DNA of 64,000 bases from Cladocopium goreaui. Lineage: Eukaryota; Sar; Dinophyceae; Suessiales; Symbiodiniaceae. The notes beneath the pieces were generated by a model that did no database searches, was not told where the DNA came from, and worked only from the letters and a program-made list of their open reading frames with translations. Positions 39,612 through 51,638 of this stretch are shown one piece after another (positions within the stretch are counted from its first letter, which is position 1; every line of letters starts with the position of its first letter). The DNA is taken from contig CAMXCT020003385.1 in the NCBI GenBank assembly GCA_947184155.2, positions 1 through 64,000 on the forward strand. Direction: 5' to 3'. Both the position numbers and the translations under genes were made by a program.

Positions 39612-41405
39612 GGGATTGACAGCCTGTAGGTCATGCAGGACAATAACTGTAGTTCATCCCAGATGCTGTCATATCGTAGGAAGCCAAGAGGACCTGAAAC
39701 GGTGCCAATGGTGAAAGATCTCCGCAGAAAAAAAAGGATCCTCTCCGTAAGGTCATTGCAGATGAATAGAATACACTCGTGCAGAGGGGAGGCTTAAGCA
39801 AAGAAAGATTGCTACTCAGCGACCTGTACACAATTGCGCCGCTCGCACATGGCAATCGAGCTCAAGCCACAAACTTGAAGAGGTGGCTAGGTTTGCTGTA
39901 CCAGCACCAGATTGACTAGCAGGATTCACAAGGTGTCATCGTCCCAGCAAAAACTGCTGCAAGTCAGATGTTCCAGAGGTTCGCAGTGCATCTCACATAG
40001 GGCCACTCTCCCCTAGAGTGAGCCATGAGCAGAATCACAACGTCCCATCAGCGCACCGATCCATGTTGGCAGGCTTTGCTGCACTAGGGCGCTCCAGACT
40101 GAACAGCAGGAAGCACCACTGGACAGCGCCAGTAGTGCTCACTGCAGTGCAGCCTGGTCCATGGCTCTACCGGGGATCTACCGCCCCTCCCGGAGAAATC
40201 GCAGAAACAAAACAGAGCGAGAAGGGCCCTCCCCAGACAGCCAACGAAAAAGCCACATGAATCAAACAGCCAAAAACCGCAAAAAGACATAAAAGAGGTA
40301 AAACAGAGAGGAGGGGACGGTGACAGGAATCTGCCCCACCGCGAACGAATTCAGAGTAACTAGAGATAAGACCAATGTAGTGAAGGTGAAATGACAGAGC
40401 AATGATGTAGAGCGGTGACCTCAGTATCCAGGCAACAGGTAAACCAGATGACACAACAACCACCAAAGAGAACCCTGCCATCATGGGGGAAAGCACATCA
40501 CAAAAGGGGGGAGAGGCCAAAACAAAACACACACAACGACACCGGCCACACAGAAGGAGCGAGGAGAGGAGCCAGGAGGCAGCAGAGGACAGAGGGAGAG
40601 GGACACACCCGCACCAGAAGGGGTACAAACGTGCCTTAACGGAGTTCAAAAAAGGGGCCAAGGATCATACTATGATGAATACCTCAGTGAGGGTGCACAC
40701 AGCACTCCAACAGCACAGGAAACATGGTGTAGAGGGAACGAGCCCCACACAGGGCCAAAGGCCTTTAGTGCCATGAGACACAATGAAGAGGGGAAATCAA
40801 TGCACAACAATCACTCCAAGCACAGAGGCAAGGCAACCAGGCCGTCGCCGGAAGCAACGATACCCAGAGGGAGGGACCAGTAAAACCTGGACCAAGGCGC
40901 CAAGGAGGAACATCCGAGGGGGAGTGAGGGTCACGTCAGGCAGGGAACAGTAACCACAAACCGAAAGGGACAGAAAAAGGCACCAACACCTAATGAAGCT
41001 CTGCGGATGGCAAAACCTATGGATGAGTCAGCGAATTCAAGTGCCTTGGTTGGTGGAAAGGGTGGGGGAGTGGGTGGCTAATCAAGACTACATCTGGGGA
41101 CAACAACAGCCTCTTCACCCATCGATGATTGTCAGGCAAAGCCTGCGAGAAAGCGAGTGCGTGCACTAGGCTTCATGGCAGAGGCAACCTTAGTACAAGC
41201 TAAGCTCTCGACGGGACAGCACATTCAGAAAGCGGGTATTACCGAAGCCATGCGGCCCGATCTGTTATGCCTAAGCTGGCACTCGCACACAAAGCCAACT
41301 GTGGCTCCCAACTGATGGAGAGATCTGGGTTGGTTGGAGCCAGGCATGTGTCGCATGATGAGCCTAACAATTATAAATGGGGAAACTGTGTCTCCTGCTG
41401 CATAC

Positions 41406-41440
41406 CAGTGCACCTGTCACGTCTTTGGACAGACACACTG
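41406..41440 (-). repeat. Hairpin B1
   Basis: Plus-strand arms: outer CAGTG/CACTG, inner CTGTC/GACAG, 3x3 internal loop, apical loop ACGTCTTTG. All ten pairs are Watson-Crick. Lies 0.2 kb beyond the helicase stop codon. Confidence 0.85.
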
Positions 41441-41637
41441 CGTATGAGCAGTAAACTTAAGTAGATGTGACAATTGAACCAATTAGACACGTAAGTCATC
41501 ATCCACCACCGTGATTGATGAAACAAAAGCCAACCAAAGGGTGAAAACCCAGAGTGAAACAGAAAAGAGATAAGGGGAGGGGGGAGAGGGGGTGGACACA
41601 CGAAGGAAAGTGTGATACTGGGGGGTTGAGCTGGGGA

Positions 41638-44600
41638 TCATGTCATACCTCTCGTGAAATGTTCCAGATGGTGTTTTTTGTCTGCTGTAATGGTGTCATA
41701 CCATTCATTGGTGAGCCCAAATGAAACTGGGTTCACTGCTTGCTGGGCAGTAGCACGCTGATGAAGCGCTCTGAGCGCCCTTCGATGTTCATCCAGATCT
41801 TCCGGAGGGACCCTCCTGCGGACTCGCCTGTCTGGGAAGTTTCGTTCCCGCAGGTTGGTTTGCAAGGCATGTTCCGCTATATAGACTGCTGGTTGCTGGA
41901 ATAAAACTCGCTCCGCAAATCTGTCGAGATGGACTGTCCACTCAGCAAACATGTGGCTGTGTGACAGTTGCTTCCTGAGTCGCGCCTCTGTTTGATGAAG
42001 GCTCCCATTCATATGCCACAATAGTAACAGACTGTAGTTGGAAGGCCAGTCAAGTGGGCACAGTGTGGCTGTTTCTTTCCATTTTTCAGGGGTAAGCCCT
42101 TCTGGAGAGGGAATAATCACTTCAAGAGTAGTACGATTCGATCCTAGGGGTTGGAGACCTCGCATCATACATGGTTCAACGAGCCCTGTGGTGTAGCCAT
42201 TGATGAGCTCCTGGAAGCTTCCAGCCATTTGAAAGTCTTCATCCAACCCCAGGTGAAAACCAGGCAAATTTTTAGCAACAAATTTAACTGCTTGGAGCAG
42301 CTGCTTTTCTCCTTCCACGGGAGTCTCGTCATAGGAACGTTTCGGGCACGTGATGTTGATTTCTTGAGGTTTCTGTGCATTCTCAGGAGCATTCTCGAGG
42401 AGTTTGGGAGCAATTTTACTGGCCCAACTAGCCGGAAACCATGCCAAGAGGGCAGAGGCGCCACTCGTAAGGTCCACTAACCCAGTAGTGCGCCGATGCG
42501 GCCGATCTGTGACTAGGACTTTCACAGGGCCACTCGGCGCTCGACTCCGATTCACTTCGGAGCTCTCGCGGGCTGAGCCAATGAGTTCAGACAGGATGGG
42601 CCGAAACCAGTAAGTGGCATACAAAAGGCATTCAGTTTCTGGAGTCACCATGGATTCAGCCAATCTCATCAACGAGCTCATCGCCTGGGCGAGCTTCTCT
42701 GCCAATCGAATTGTGAGAGCCCTAGCTGTTTGCATAAGGACATCCTCCACCTTGGCACCTTGCCCGCGCAACCACAGTTCACCGGCCACACTCAGCAAGA
42801 CGCGCGCAAACTTTTCTTGGATGGCAATCAAAGACAACGTCAGTCTCGCCTGGAGCCACAGCGGCGGGAGAATGCCAAGGTTTTCTGGTATGCAGAATGG
42901 GTTTCCGTCAGGTTGGATATTGTCAATTAACATTGCTAGCTTATCAGCTGCGCTCAAGATCTCGTCCTCAGAGGGATCTTCAGCTGCTTCAGGTATGGGT
43001 GGACACCATGAGATGGTAGGGTCTTCTGGATCACTTTCTCCATCGGTAGAGGCTGCTTCTTCATCCGAGGAGGGGTCACTCACTGTGTCTCTTGCACCCT
43101 CCGGGCTTGCAAGTTTCATAGTGCCTGGATCAAATTGGCGATCTAGTGTGGCCAAAAGCTCAGGTTGCAACCGATGGGCATCAAAATAATGGATACCAGG
43201 GATTACCACGAGTTGTCGATCCTGTATACCAGCATGAAAGAAAACCTTGTGACCTCTGTGTCGATGAACGAGGGCTGGGGACCCATTGTAAGCTGCACAC
43301 AGCCAGAGGGGAGATCTGTAACCATCAGCGGCGTAACCATATAGGTACTCACGATCAATTGAGCAGGGGAAAAATCCGCTGGTCGTCAGCACATGGTCAC
43401 GTGTGCGGGACTCTAGCGCTGCGAGGACATTAGGGGGAAGCCGTAGCCTGTCTCTGCATGCCACTACCAGCCGATATCGTCTCCACGCTCGTGTGCCATT
43501 GGTGGTCACTATCATGGCAATAGCAAGGGGCGGTTTATCTTGGGGAGTAAAGGGTACCGATAATCCCCAGTCCAGTATGGCACATCTGTCGCTGGGGTAG
43601 TTTGTAGGGCCATGGTACTGAATGTCACGGGCTTTCAGCGTGAAGTATCCGTAATGGTAAACCCCTATTGTCTGGGCCATTCCAATCATGCCTGCCATGT
43701 CAAGAGGCGAGACAATATAGGTATGGTCAATGGCTCTTGTCAGCGCTACAGTTGCCCTTCCATAGCAGTCCTCGCGCTCGTCTGCTGTTGAATCTCTCCG
43801 TCCTCCACTGAGAAAGCCTACCCCTGTTTGAACAATGACAGCAATGCGTGCTGTCGCTCCTGCAGCAGAGGAGGTGGTGGAAACTCGCAGCCCACCATAC
43901 CACTCGGTCTGAAAGCCATGTTGGAGTAGCAAATTATGTACAGCCGTACGGTTGCATAAGACAAGCAGCTGCGAGGTCGCTCCCTGTTGCAAGTTACGAT
44001 AATAATTCTTCAGGTAGGTACAGAAGGCAACCACATCCTCAACTGCAGACCTGAGATCCTTAGGGGCTTTCCACAATACTGTGCGGAAGCCTCCAATGGC
44101 TACAGTGGACTCATGTGGCACGAAATGGCCAATGTAGATATGGTTGGACTCATGGAGGACTAACTCCGGATATCGAACTGCAACGATGGCTTGGTAGGTC
44201 AGCATTGAAACTCGTGAGCTGTTAGGGAGAATGATGCCCCATCGATGAGGACCACAGAGTCCAGCTGCTTCAAGGGTCGTGGTGCACGCAGGTACCCCAA
44301 ACTCCTCTGGTGCTGTGGCAATCAGCAAGACTGCGAGCACCGCTGCAATGAGGCTGCTGTGTGCATCCAACTGGCACGAAATTCGGCAGTGGAACACCCG
44401 CCTTAGGGCGACAGGCAGCTCGTAATCTTGCGGAGTGGATGTCCATGGGCCACTGTGCGGCTTGTTTGCAAGTCTCAGCAGACTGAAGAGCTCTGACTCC
44501 GGATCTTGGCTCGCATCAGGCCACAGCTGAGCTACGAGGGCTGCCATTCGTGCTGGTGGAAAATAGTCGCCGGACTTATCAAGTGCTCGGAGCCCCAACG

Positions 44601-46711
44601 GCCGTTGCAACAGTTTACGTCGATTGACAGCCGCTGCTCGGCCTTTGGATAGCCCTCCTGGAGTTTGCCTGTGGTCTCCAATAAAGACAGTCAGCATTGG
44701 CTGTTGTATGGCAGCAAGAGCTGCAATCTCATGGTAATTGCCATACTGTTGACTTTCGTCCATAAAGGCAAGCCAGGTGCGAGAAATCCAATGGCCAAAA
44801 GTGGAGTAGCGCATCGCCATTTCCGCCGTAGCTGAGCCACCTGTTGCGATGAGTATATTCTTATGTGAGATGATTCTATTACGGTCACTACATCGGACGT
44901 CAATTTTGGAGGCGTACGCCTCTCCTTTGCCCTCCTCCATGCGTCCAATTAGCCTGCCGAAGTTCTTGATTGTGGGGGGGCGCAAGATCACTCACTTGAT
45001 CCGCTAGTGCTTTGGCAGCTACATTCTCTTTAGTGTAGACGATTGCAACAAAGTCATTCAGTTCGCAGCTTAGGGCAATGAGCAGGACCGCAAGGGACCG
45101 CGTTTTGCCAGCACCAAAAACCCCTGCAATACATAAGTCAGATCTTCCAGTCATAATGGCCAGCAAGAGTGCAATTGAGACTGTCAGGACATGTCCATCA
45201 CCGTGTGCTGCTAGAGGAAGGAGATGTTCACGATAGTAACTGTCATGGGCCCCATCCATCAAGATCGCGGCTGGTGTCAAAAATCGGCTCAGAATTCTGA
45301 CTAACGCATCAGTCAGTTGCGTTTTGCGCTCGCTAGCCATACGGCGAACAGGTATATGCGGCTGCACGATGCCCATTGCCAATGGTAGGCGCGACTGGTT
45401 AGCTTGTGCAAACACTAAGAGTTCATGGCGGCTGCGTGTGTCTCCCAGAAAGGCCAGCTCTTCCCAAACAACGGCCATGGACGGGTGGTCTTCAATGGGT
45501 TTCAGCCAATCCTGTGCAGGATCAAAATAACTCATTGTTTTAAGATGCTGGTCCAAAAGTCGCCCACAAAAGGTCCGAGCAATAGGCAGAGAGACAATAA
45601 CAAGCTCCAGCAGCTTTGGGGCAATGCGCTTGAGCGCTCTTTGAACAGGGTTTTTGCTAGTTCCGCTCGACATCACCTTCTCATGTACCAATGCTATGAC
45701 ACAACGCTGCTGATTGTCTGGCAACTGGAATATGCCCAGTAGGGCTCTGCCTGCCATCACGTTCGCTTCCAAGTTGCCTAGGTTCCCAGCTTCACAGAGA
45801 GCACGCGGCGACAGCGCTGGAACATCGGAAGGTGCACTAAATAGCAGGAGTGGGGCACCATCAGTATGTAGGTGGATGACATGAAATCCGGCATACGCCT
45901 CATATTGATAGGTAACCTGTAACCGTGCCCAAGGCTGTAGATGTTGGAGCTGCCGTCCCGCATGATAGGCGTCTAATTGCGGAAGCACCATGTCCAGGAG
46001 GAAGATGAGGGTGCGTAGGGAAAAACCTCGCAGGAATTCCGCCAGTAAGTTGCGAACTGGCAATCCTCCCTCATCATGGGACCCTCCCGGTGTGGGAATC
46101 ATCGCAATCAGGGCTGCTTGCAGTTCAGCTTCCGTTTCAGGCTGGCCATCCCGGATATCCCGTCCGTCAATGGGCACTGTGTGCAGTTCAGTGTTCCCTT
46201 CACCAGCTGCTACTAACAGAGAACTTAGAGTTGTCTTGAGGTGTTCCGGAAGGTCAAAGCTAACCCATGAAAGTACACGCAGCAAACTCTCGCAAGGTAC
46301 CCCATGTGGAATGACTTGAGGGGTGGTGATTTGTAGTCTTTGGACTTCATGAACCCCTTCGTCAAGATCAATGAAGAGCAAGTGGCCATAGGAGTGTTTA
46401 GGACGTCCACTCCATGTGGGGTGCCCTTCTATCAGGACAATCTGATAGTTGAATTCTGTCAGAGAGTCAGGTTTCCACACACAAAGCCGGTCCTCCAGGC
46501 GGCAGGGTCCTATATGGGCCTTGCTGTCCATGAGATCCTGAGTGCGTTTGCTGTGTTCCCTGGCCTCACCAAAGTTGCTGCGATTGCGACGCCACCAGAG
46601 ATGATGAGACTTGCCACGGGCGAACGCACAGTCACACTGGTGCAACTGTGGAAAGCGTGACTTCAGAAATAGATGTTTGTCTTGCGGATGGTAGCAACGA
46701 AAGATTTGCAT
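41638..46711 (-). CDS. SF1 (Upf1-like) helicase with one frameshift
   Basis: ATG at 46,711, 13 nt after the preceding stop. The N-terminal ~500 residues have a Cys/His cluster (HQCDCAFARGKSHH near 25-38) and unassigned sequence. Then Walker A is GVFGAGKTRS (near residue 555). At 44,974-44,980 a run of seven C (minus strand) shifts the frame: LAPP then leaves frame, while PPTIKNFGRLIG continues in the next. Removing one C gives ~1,690 aa. Downstream are WLAFMDESQQ (motif II, DES), FIGDHRQTPGG (motif III) and GRATVALTRAIDHTYIV (motif VI), in SF1B order. The last ~500 residues are unassigned. Such a helicase could unwind or remodel the element RNA; that role is inferred. Confidence 0.8.
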
Positions 46712-46723
46712 AATTGCTGCTGT

Positions 46724-48931
46724 CTAGATCGGGTGTGGTGGCCTGGCATGGGCTGGCCGGATATTCGCAGCCTCAATTAGGCGAATCGCTCGCGTGAGCA
46801 GCAGTTGTTGATCAGCGAACTGTCCAGGGAGAAAATCTCGCCAAGCTGTCCATCCTTCTGCCGTGGAGAGTAGCTGATAGATCACATATTCATGCACAGT
46901 TTTGGTGAGGCCCAACTGGGTGATATGTTCTTTCCAGTCATCTGTCATCGCAAGCGATGGGCCATACACCTTGGTTTGCGCAAGATTTTTGCAGAAAAAT
47001 ATCATATTCATGCTCGCCACTAAGTGGACCACCCCCTAGTCCACTGCAATGCACTTCAAGGGGTCGGTCTTGCATCGGGACGTCATCTTGCCAGACTTCA
47101 GCGAGGGAAAAGACCCAGAAGGCCCACTCTGCAGAGCCTGTGAGGGCTACGGGCAGCGCATCTGCGGGTTGGCCCCCACTGTAGTGTTGTTTGGACACTT
47201 CCCCAATATCTATGGCCTGCTCGTTGACGGTGACTTCCCACTTAGCCATCTCTCTGAAGGGTAACGGAAGACCAAACGGGAGCTGCCTGCTGCAGCGATG
47301 TACATGAAGGTTCAGATTGTTCCTTCCGGTGCCACAGTCCACACAGCAATGTGAGTTGAGCTTGGGAGAGAGGAACAGGAGGCACTTTGGCATGCAGTCG
47401 CAGACCAACCACTGGAAGGAAATTGGGATGCAACCATTGAGGCTTCCATTCTTGTGTCCCAAATAAAGCCGCAGCCAGCGGCAACCAGCCAAATTGGGCC
47501 AGCTCAGCGAGACTGCTGGGCATTCTTTTTTGGCAGTAGTGCCAAACTCATGCAGGATAACAGGCCGCATGTAGTGTGGCTCAATTGTCATGGCTTGGTA
47601 CATCTTGTCTCCTGGTAGTACTCGTACGCTAACTTCACCCGGCAGCAGGCTAAGGGTCGGAAGGACTCCTTGCTCATAGGCAGGCCCATGGAAGTTGGGT
47701 TGTCTACCTTGGTAGCCATCAAGGATTCTCCGTAGATGACCGTGGCGCGGCCAGACTCCAGAGGCTGGGACCGGAAAAGTGACTAATCCAGACCACTGGC
47801 CCAACACACTCCACGCATGGCACCAATCTGCAGTAACCCGGGTGGACGTGCCAAGCAGAGGAGAGCCAAGTAATCCACTAGCGACCAGACCCGCGTTAAT
47901 TTCAGTGAATGTCTCACTCACTAAGATGACTCCTTTGGGCCTACACTCAGCGGCAGTTTCATCCTCGGCTGTTTTGTCTTTCCGGGTAGGTTTAGTTGAC
48001 CCAGGCGGTGAAGAGTCATCGCTGCTGGACGATGCCCGACGAGACATGCGGGGACTCGGGTCTGGTGACCCACCATAGTCAACTTCATCTGCCAGATCAG
48101 CGCTATAGGTAAGTGGCGGAGCTCGTAGCGGGTCAGCTGTTCGGACAGCAATATGGTCAGCACTATGCGATCTGGACAGCTTCGATGGTGGGCCAGGTTG
48201 CTGCATATCCCTGCCCGTGTCCACAGAGCGCGCACGTTTGTGCGATGATGCAATGGGACTTGGCAGTTTGCTTTTTGCAACTTTGCTTGGCGTAGCTGGG
48301 AGGGTTGGATCAGTGCTCGCTAGCCAAAGTTCTCGTATCTCAAAGAGGGTCACAGGCACACAATCGCTGTCAATCAGTGCAAAGTTGATGGTCGGAAAGA
48401 GGAATACACAAGCATCAAGGATGTACGTCCCAGTCCATGTCGGGTGTACCTTGTGAAGACCAGTGTCAGCCGAAATGTGGACAAAGACAACTGTGGTGAG
48501 TTCGCCATATGGACCGACATATCGTAGCCGTTCTTTCCACCAAGCAGCGACCATTGGCCAATGGCTGAGTCCAGGCACAGACTTGACCTTGTCTGATTGC
48601 AGATCCCGATTGTCCGTCACCAGATATACCGTGTGGTAGGGCAGAAAGCTGAGCTCTGACTAACCAACCATCGGTACAACTTGTGCCAATCAGGTCCAGG
48701 TAAGGTTTCGCTCCCGTCGACCGTGGCAATTTCATAGTCATGCCGATCCGGTGCAGCTGTCTTCTTATGGGGGTCTCCAAATCGCCAGTGCTGCTCACTC
48801 GATACATTCAGCCCGTATTCAGTCGAAATGCTCTTGTGCTGTTCAATTGCGTAGAGCAAGTCAAAGAAACTGATATTTGGGTTCTTTTCATACCAAGACT
48901 TCGTAACCTGTTCTCTGGAAAGCAGAGACAT
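46724..48931 (-). pseudogene. Glycosyltransferase-like ORF6 of element M, two frameshifts
   Basis: Starts MSLLSREQVTKSWYEKNPNISFFDLLYAIEQ. The frame changes near 48,640-48,660: DWHKLYRWLV leads, then LPYHTVYLVTDNRDLQ continues in another frame. The long middle frame has HISADTGLHKVHPTWTG and TINFALIDSDCVPVTLFEIRELW (DxD-type), a disordered linker (~residues 200-290), then VTADWCHAWSVLGQWSGLVTFPVPASGVWPRHGH and HCSGLGGG. A second change at an A5 run near 46,990 leads into NLAQTKVYGPSLAMTDDWKEH and the end. Each block matches the element P paralogue (37,856-39,042 plus 54,770-56,021), which shows the intended reading. A Cys/His pair group lies near 47,330-47,400. Whether the shifts are decay or homopolymer errors is open. 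Confidence 0.75.
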
Positions 48932-48997
48932 CACACTGTGAATTCCTGGGCAACTGATTTGGCTGTAGAATTGAAGAACGGGGGAGGGAGGGAGGTG

Positions 48998-49034
48998 TTG
49001 AGAATCCTGACACGTCCTTGGTCAGAAGACTCAA
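48998..49034 (-). repeat. Hairpin B2
   Basis: Outer arms TTGAG/CTCAA, extended by GTG/CAC past a bulged G. Inner CTGAC/GTCAG, 4x4 internal loop, apical loop ACGTCCTTG. It lies about 66 nt before the ATG of ORF6 on the minus strand. Confidence 0.85.
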
Positions 49035-49179
49035 GCACACCAATTGGAAAAAACAACAGAAAAACCGACAGGGAGGAACAAAGAGAAAGACAAACAAAGC
49101 AGGCAACAAAAGAAAGGGCCAACAGCACAACACACAACCAAACAAAACAAAAAAGGGGGGGGAGAGGGGGGGGCAAGTG

Positions 49180-49216
49180 TTGAAAAACCTGACACGTCTT
49201 TGGCCAGGCAGTTCAA
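49180..49216 (-). repeat. Hairpin B3
   Basis: Outer arms TTGAA/TTCAA, with the same GTG/CAC extension and bulged G as B2. Inner CTGAC/GCCAG (one A-C mismatch), apical loop ACGTCTTTG. Compared with B2, the outer arm shows a paired G-C to A-T change. Confidence 0.8.
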
Positions 49217-49350
49217 GCACCCAGAGCGCAAACTTGAAGGATCAAATCAAATACCCAGGACACTGAGACTTAGGAGCAATGGCTAAGCTAGGCAGCGCAC
49301 ACGTAGTGAGCGAAAGAGGTGAATCAGGGGGAGGAAGCAGGAAGAAGAAG

Positions 49351-49386
49351 CTGGAAGCCCTGACAGTCTTTAGTCAGAGAATCCAG
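49351..49386 (-). repeat. Hairpin B4
   Basis: Outer arms CTGGA/TCCAG, 4x4 internal loop, inner CTGAC/GTCAG, apical loop AGTCTTTA. All pairs Watson-Crick. Confidence 0.85.
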
Positions 49387-49435
49387 GCACGAGAGAGAGA
49401 AAAGAGAAGAATGGGAGAGGAGGTGAAGGGAGGCG

Positions 49436-49472
49436 CTGGTAACCCTGGCACGTCTTTGGCCAGAGAAACCAG
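49436..49472 (-). repeat. Hairpin B5
   Basis: Outer arms CTGGT/ACCAG, 4x4 internal loop, inner CTGGC/GCCAG (a compensated change relative to B2 and B4), apical loop ACGTCTTTG. Confidence 0.85.
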
Positions 49473-49920
49473 ACGTCAAATGGAAGGGAGGGAGAAGCAG
49501 GATGAAGTGAAATGAGCAATGATGGATACTATCGTGGAATGTGGTCCCTATGCACGAAAGATCAATATGTACTTTGTTGAATGGAGAAGAAGCTGTAGCA
49601 ATACCCTTCGCCCAATATCCGGGAAGTTGGCTATTTCAATCCCTTAACGTGGTTAGGAGGAGCTGTATGTCCCTTTCCTGGAACTGAGCTAAGGGCAAGA
49701 CTGGCTACGACTGTCTCTTGAGCCGATGGGATCGCAGGGAGCAGTATCTCTTTGTGACAGAGCACACAGTACTAGTGCATTGCAAACATCATGGTTCAAA
49801 TGAAACAAAAAATTTTTATGCGTACGTTCTTTCGTGTGTCTTAAGATAACAAGCAGGCCAGAGTTCCTTTTTGCCTGATGCCCGCATCCTACTGGGAAAA
49901 TGGTCATCTGGAGCACGCAA

Positions 49921-51039
49921 TTAGTCAACTTGGTGTAGGAATGTTTCTTCCTGGTTGAGCTCAGGGGGTGTCTGCAGCTCAGGGCGTAGTTGTACTGGTA
50001 AAGACAGGCCATCGAGTATTCTGCGCCATCTAAATGTGGTGAAATTTGTCTGTCGAGACTGTTTTTCGATGATGTGTTGATATTTCCACACTATTTGTTT
50101 CATGATAGCGGTGGCCCTATCTGTCAGAGCAGTGAATTTGATTCGCACCTGAGAAAGTTGCTCACTTCTCACCACGTCGGAGGGGCTACTGGCACGCTGT
50201 AAAATGTCAATGACTGTGTCTTCAGTGCTCTGCAAAGCAGCAGCTTGTACAGCGTTGAAAACTTCTTTACGGGCAGGGTAACCATACCATTCCAGGGAGT
50301 GGCAAAGCACCGAGGCAATCGTAATCTCCTGCCACGGGTCCGCTTGTGCGTCTAGGAGCAGCTGGACATTAGTCCTGTGTCGATGGAGGACAGCAAGAAA
50401 AAGGGGTGGGAGCGCTCCTTTCACGGGCATCACCGAGGCACCAGCTTCAAGCAAAATTTGTACGTGCTGTGAGCTGCCCAACTCAACTGCTAACTCCAAC
50501 ATGGTGGTAGGTTTTGTTTTGGGCGGAATGATATTGGGGTCAGCATGGGCTTGTAGCAGTAGGTAAGTTAGTGTGGCTCCATGTCGAGGGAAACAGTGGC
50601 CAGCGGTAGGCTGGTAAGCGTACGGATCAGCAGAGTGGTCTCGAAGGATAGCTGAAGCTACTAATGTACTAATATGCCCTTCCTCCGTTGTCATGTCCAT
50701 AAGGCCTACGCCCTTACCAAGAAGATAGCTTACATCAATCACATCCTTGTGACAAATGGCAGTGAGAAGGTCTCGGTATTGCTGTGCTGACGGGACTTGT
50801 AACGACTGCACTATATAGCAGAATGTTGCCTCATTTGTATCTGTGTCGAACTGAACGGCCCTCAAAGGCAATTGGATTGCTGACGAGCTGGCTGCATATA
50901 GGACCACTTGGAAAGGTGAGTCCAACCTGAGCACCTTAGCCGTCTGTTTAATAATATCCCATCCGAGGGTTGTCCGTTCCACGACGTCCATCGTCAGGGT
51001 TGTTTCACCACGGATTCCATGGCAGACACGGAGTCGCAT
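49921..51039 (-). CDS. Ubiquitin-like plus ankyrin-repeat protein (ORF5)
   Basis: I choose the ATG at 51,039. The open frame extends upstream to 51,129, but that part is hairpin B6 and its flank. Residues ~1-80 read as a ubiquitin-like fold (MRLRVCHGIRGETTLTMDV, then PFQVVLYAASSSAIQLPLRAVQFDTDTNEATFCYIVQ). Ankyrin-type repeats follow (YRDLLTAICHKDVIDVSYLLGKG; GATLTYLLLQAHADPNI; TMLELAVELGSSQHVQILLEAGA; PPLFLAVLHRHRTNVQLLLDAQADPW). The last ~90 residues are helical and unassigned. Proteins of this plan are common in dinoflagellates. It probably works as a protein-binding adaptor; a link to the USP-like domain of element P is speculation. Confidence 0.75.
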   Translation of the reverse strand: MRLRVCHGIRGETTLTMDVVERTTLGWDIIKQTAKVLRLDSPFQVVLYAASSSAIQLPLRAVQFDTDTNEATFCYIVQSLQVPSAQQYRDLLTAICHKDVIDVSYLLGKGVGLMDMTTEEGHISTLVASAILRDHSADPYAYQPTAGHCFPRHGATLTYLLLQAHADPNIIPPKTKPTTMLELAVELGSSQHVQILLEAGASVMPVKGALPPLFLAVLHRHRTNVQLLLDAQADPWQEITIASVLCHSLEWYGYPARKEVFNAVQAAALQSTEDTVIDILQRASSPSDVVRSEQLSQVRIKFTALTDRATAIMKQIVWKYQHIIEKQSRQTNFTTFRWRRILDGLSLPVQLRPELQTPPELNQEETFLHQVD

Positions 51040-51064
51040 ACTTACCCCTGGAAATAAGTAATCG

Positions 51065-51100
51065 GAGGCAACCCTGACAGTCTTTAGCCAGAGAGGCCTC
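51065..51100 (-). repeat. Hairpin B6, 25 nt before the ORF5 ATG
   Basis: Outer arms GAGGC/GCCTC perfect, 4x4 internal loop, inner CTGAC/GCCAG (one A-C mismatch), apical loop AGTCTTTA. Confidence 0.8.
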
Positions 51101-51638
51101 GCACTTATATTTGCAACCACGAAATTCATAGATGCCTAGGCAGGATGCAGAGGGGTGTATAAGGAACTGTAAAAGGACTAGTAACATATCAGACCATCTA
51201 AATTTGAGCCGATATTGCTTAGCAGATCACAAGAGAACAGTTCGCAAGGGCTTGCAAGTTGATACAACGAAAACATAGTAGCCAGTCAGAAGAAAACGGC
51301 CTGTGCTGTATAGCATATCTAGGATCCCATAGGTCTAAAGATCGATCTAGTTGGTATGTGACAAGACTTGTATCAGGAAAGTCTCGGTGAGGATCAGGAG
51401 TCCGATGCTTTTATTTGAGCTGAAAATTCTGCGGGCCTTCTATCGAGCAGCGTGGCAAGGGGTCCCATGCAAGAAGACTCCTCTACTCGACTGCCAGAAA
51501 TCTGGTAGCAGATATAGCAACTAGTGCACTTACCATCTTTTTATGTCCTGCATCCTCAGCGTGAGGAAAGAGCCACAGTCTTCGCTGCAGTTCCTTCGGA
51601 CTGTAGACAGCATGCAGATGTCAAAGGTCTAATGTCAC
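51101..51638 (-). other. Interval between ORF4 and ORF5 of element M
   Basis: About 0.54 kb with no gene, repeat or further hairpin that I can see. Confidence 0.5.

Larger units (their letters stand above)
39053..41637 (-). other. 3' region of element M, about 2.6 kb
   Basis: In the minus orientation this follows the helicase stop and ends in the A10 tail. A 164-codon minus-strand frame (40,167-40,661) is strongly hydrophobic, but the strand is pyrimidine-rich, which alone gives Leu/Ser/Phe-rich frames. I do not call a gene. Hairpin B1 and the strong hairpin at 39,592-39,611 lie here. Confidence 0.5.
48932..49920 (-). other. Interval between ORF5 and ORF6 of element M with four hairpins
   Basis: No gene. 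The plus strand is strongly purine-rich (49,030-49,190 and 49,270-49,510), which produces long spurious frames. Hairpins B2-B5 stand here in a row, 48,998-49,472. Confidence 0.65.

Noticed and set aside
40167-40661. 164-aa hydrophobic minus-strand protein
   Set aside because: Pyrimidine-rich strand composition alone yields Leu/Ser/Phe/Cys-rich frames; no start context or relatives support it.
42614-43189. 191-codon plus-strand ORF antisense to the helicase
   Set aside because: Shadow of the helicase coding strand; no motif.
43550-46320. GGGTACC-like loops inside the helicase gene (about 43,556, 44,290 and 46,302)
   Set aside because: None has complementary arms, so they do not extend family A into element M.
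48880-49286. Overlapping frames in purine-rich DNA near 49 kb
   Set aside because: All three frames stay open because A/G-rich tracts rarely form stops on one strand; products are low-complexity.
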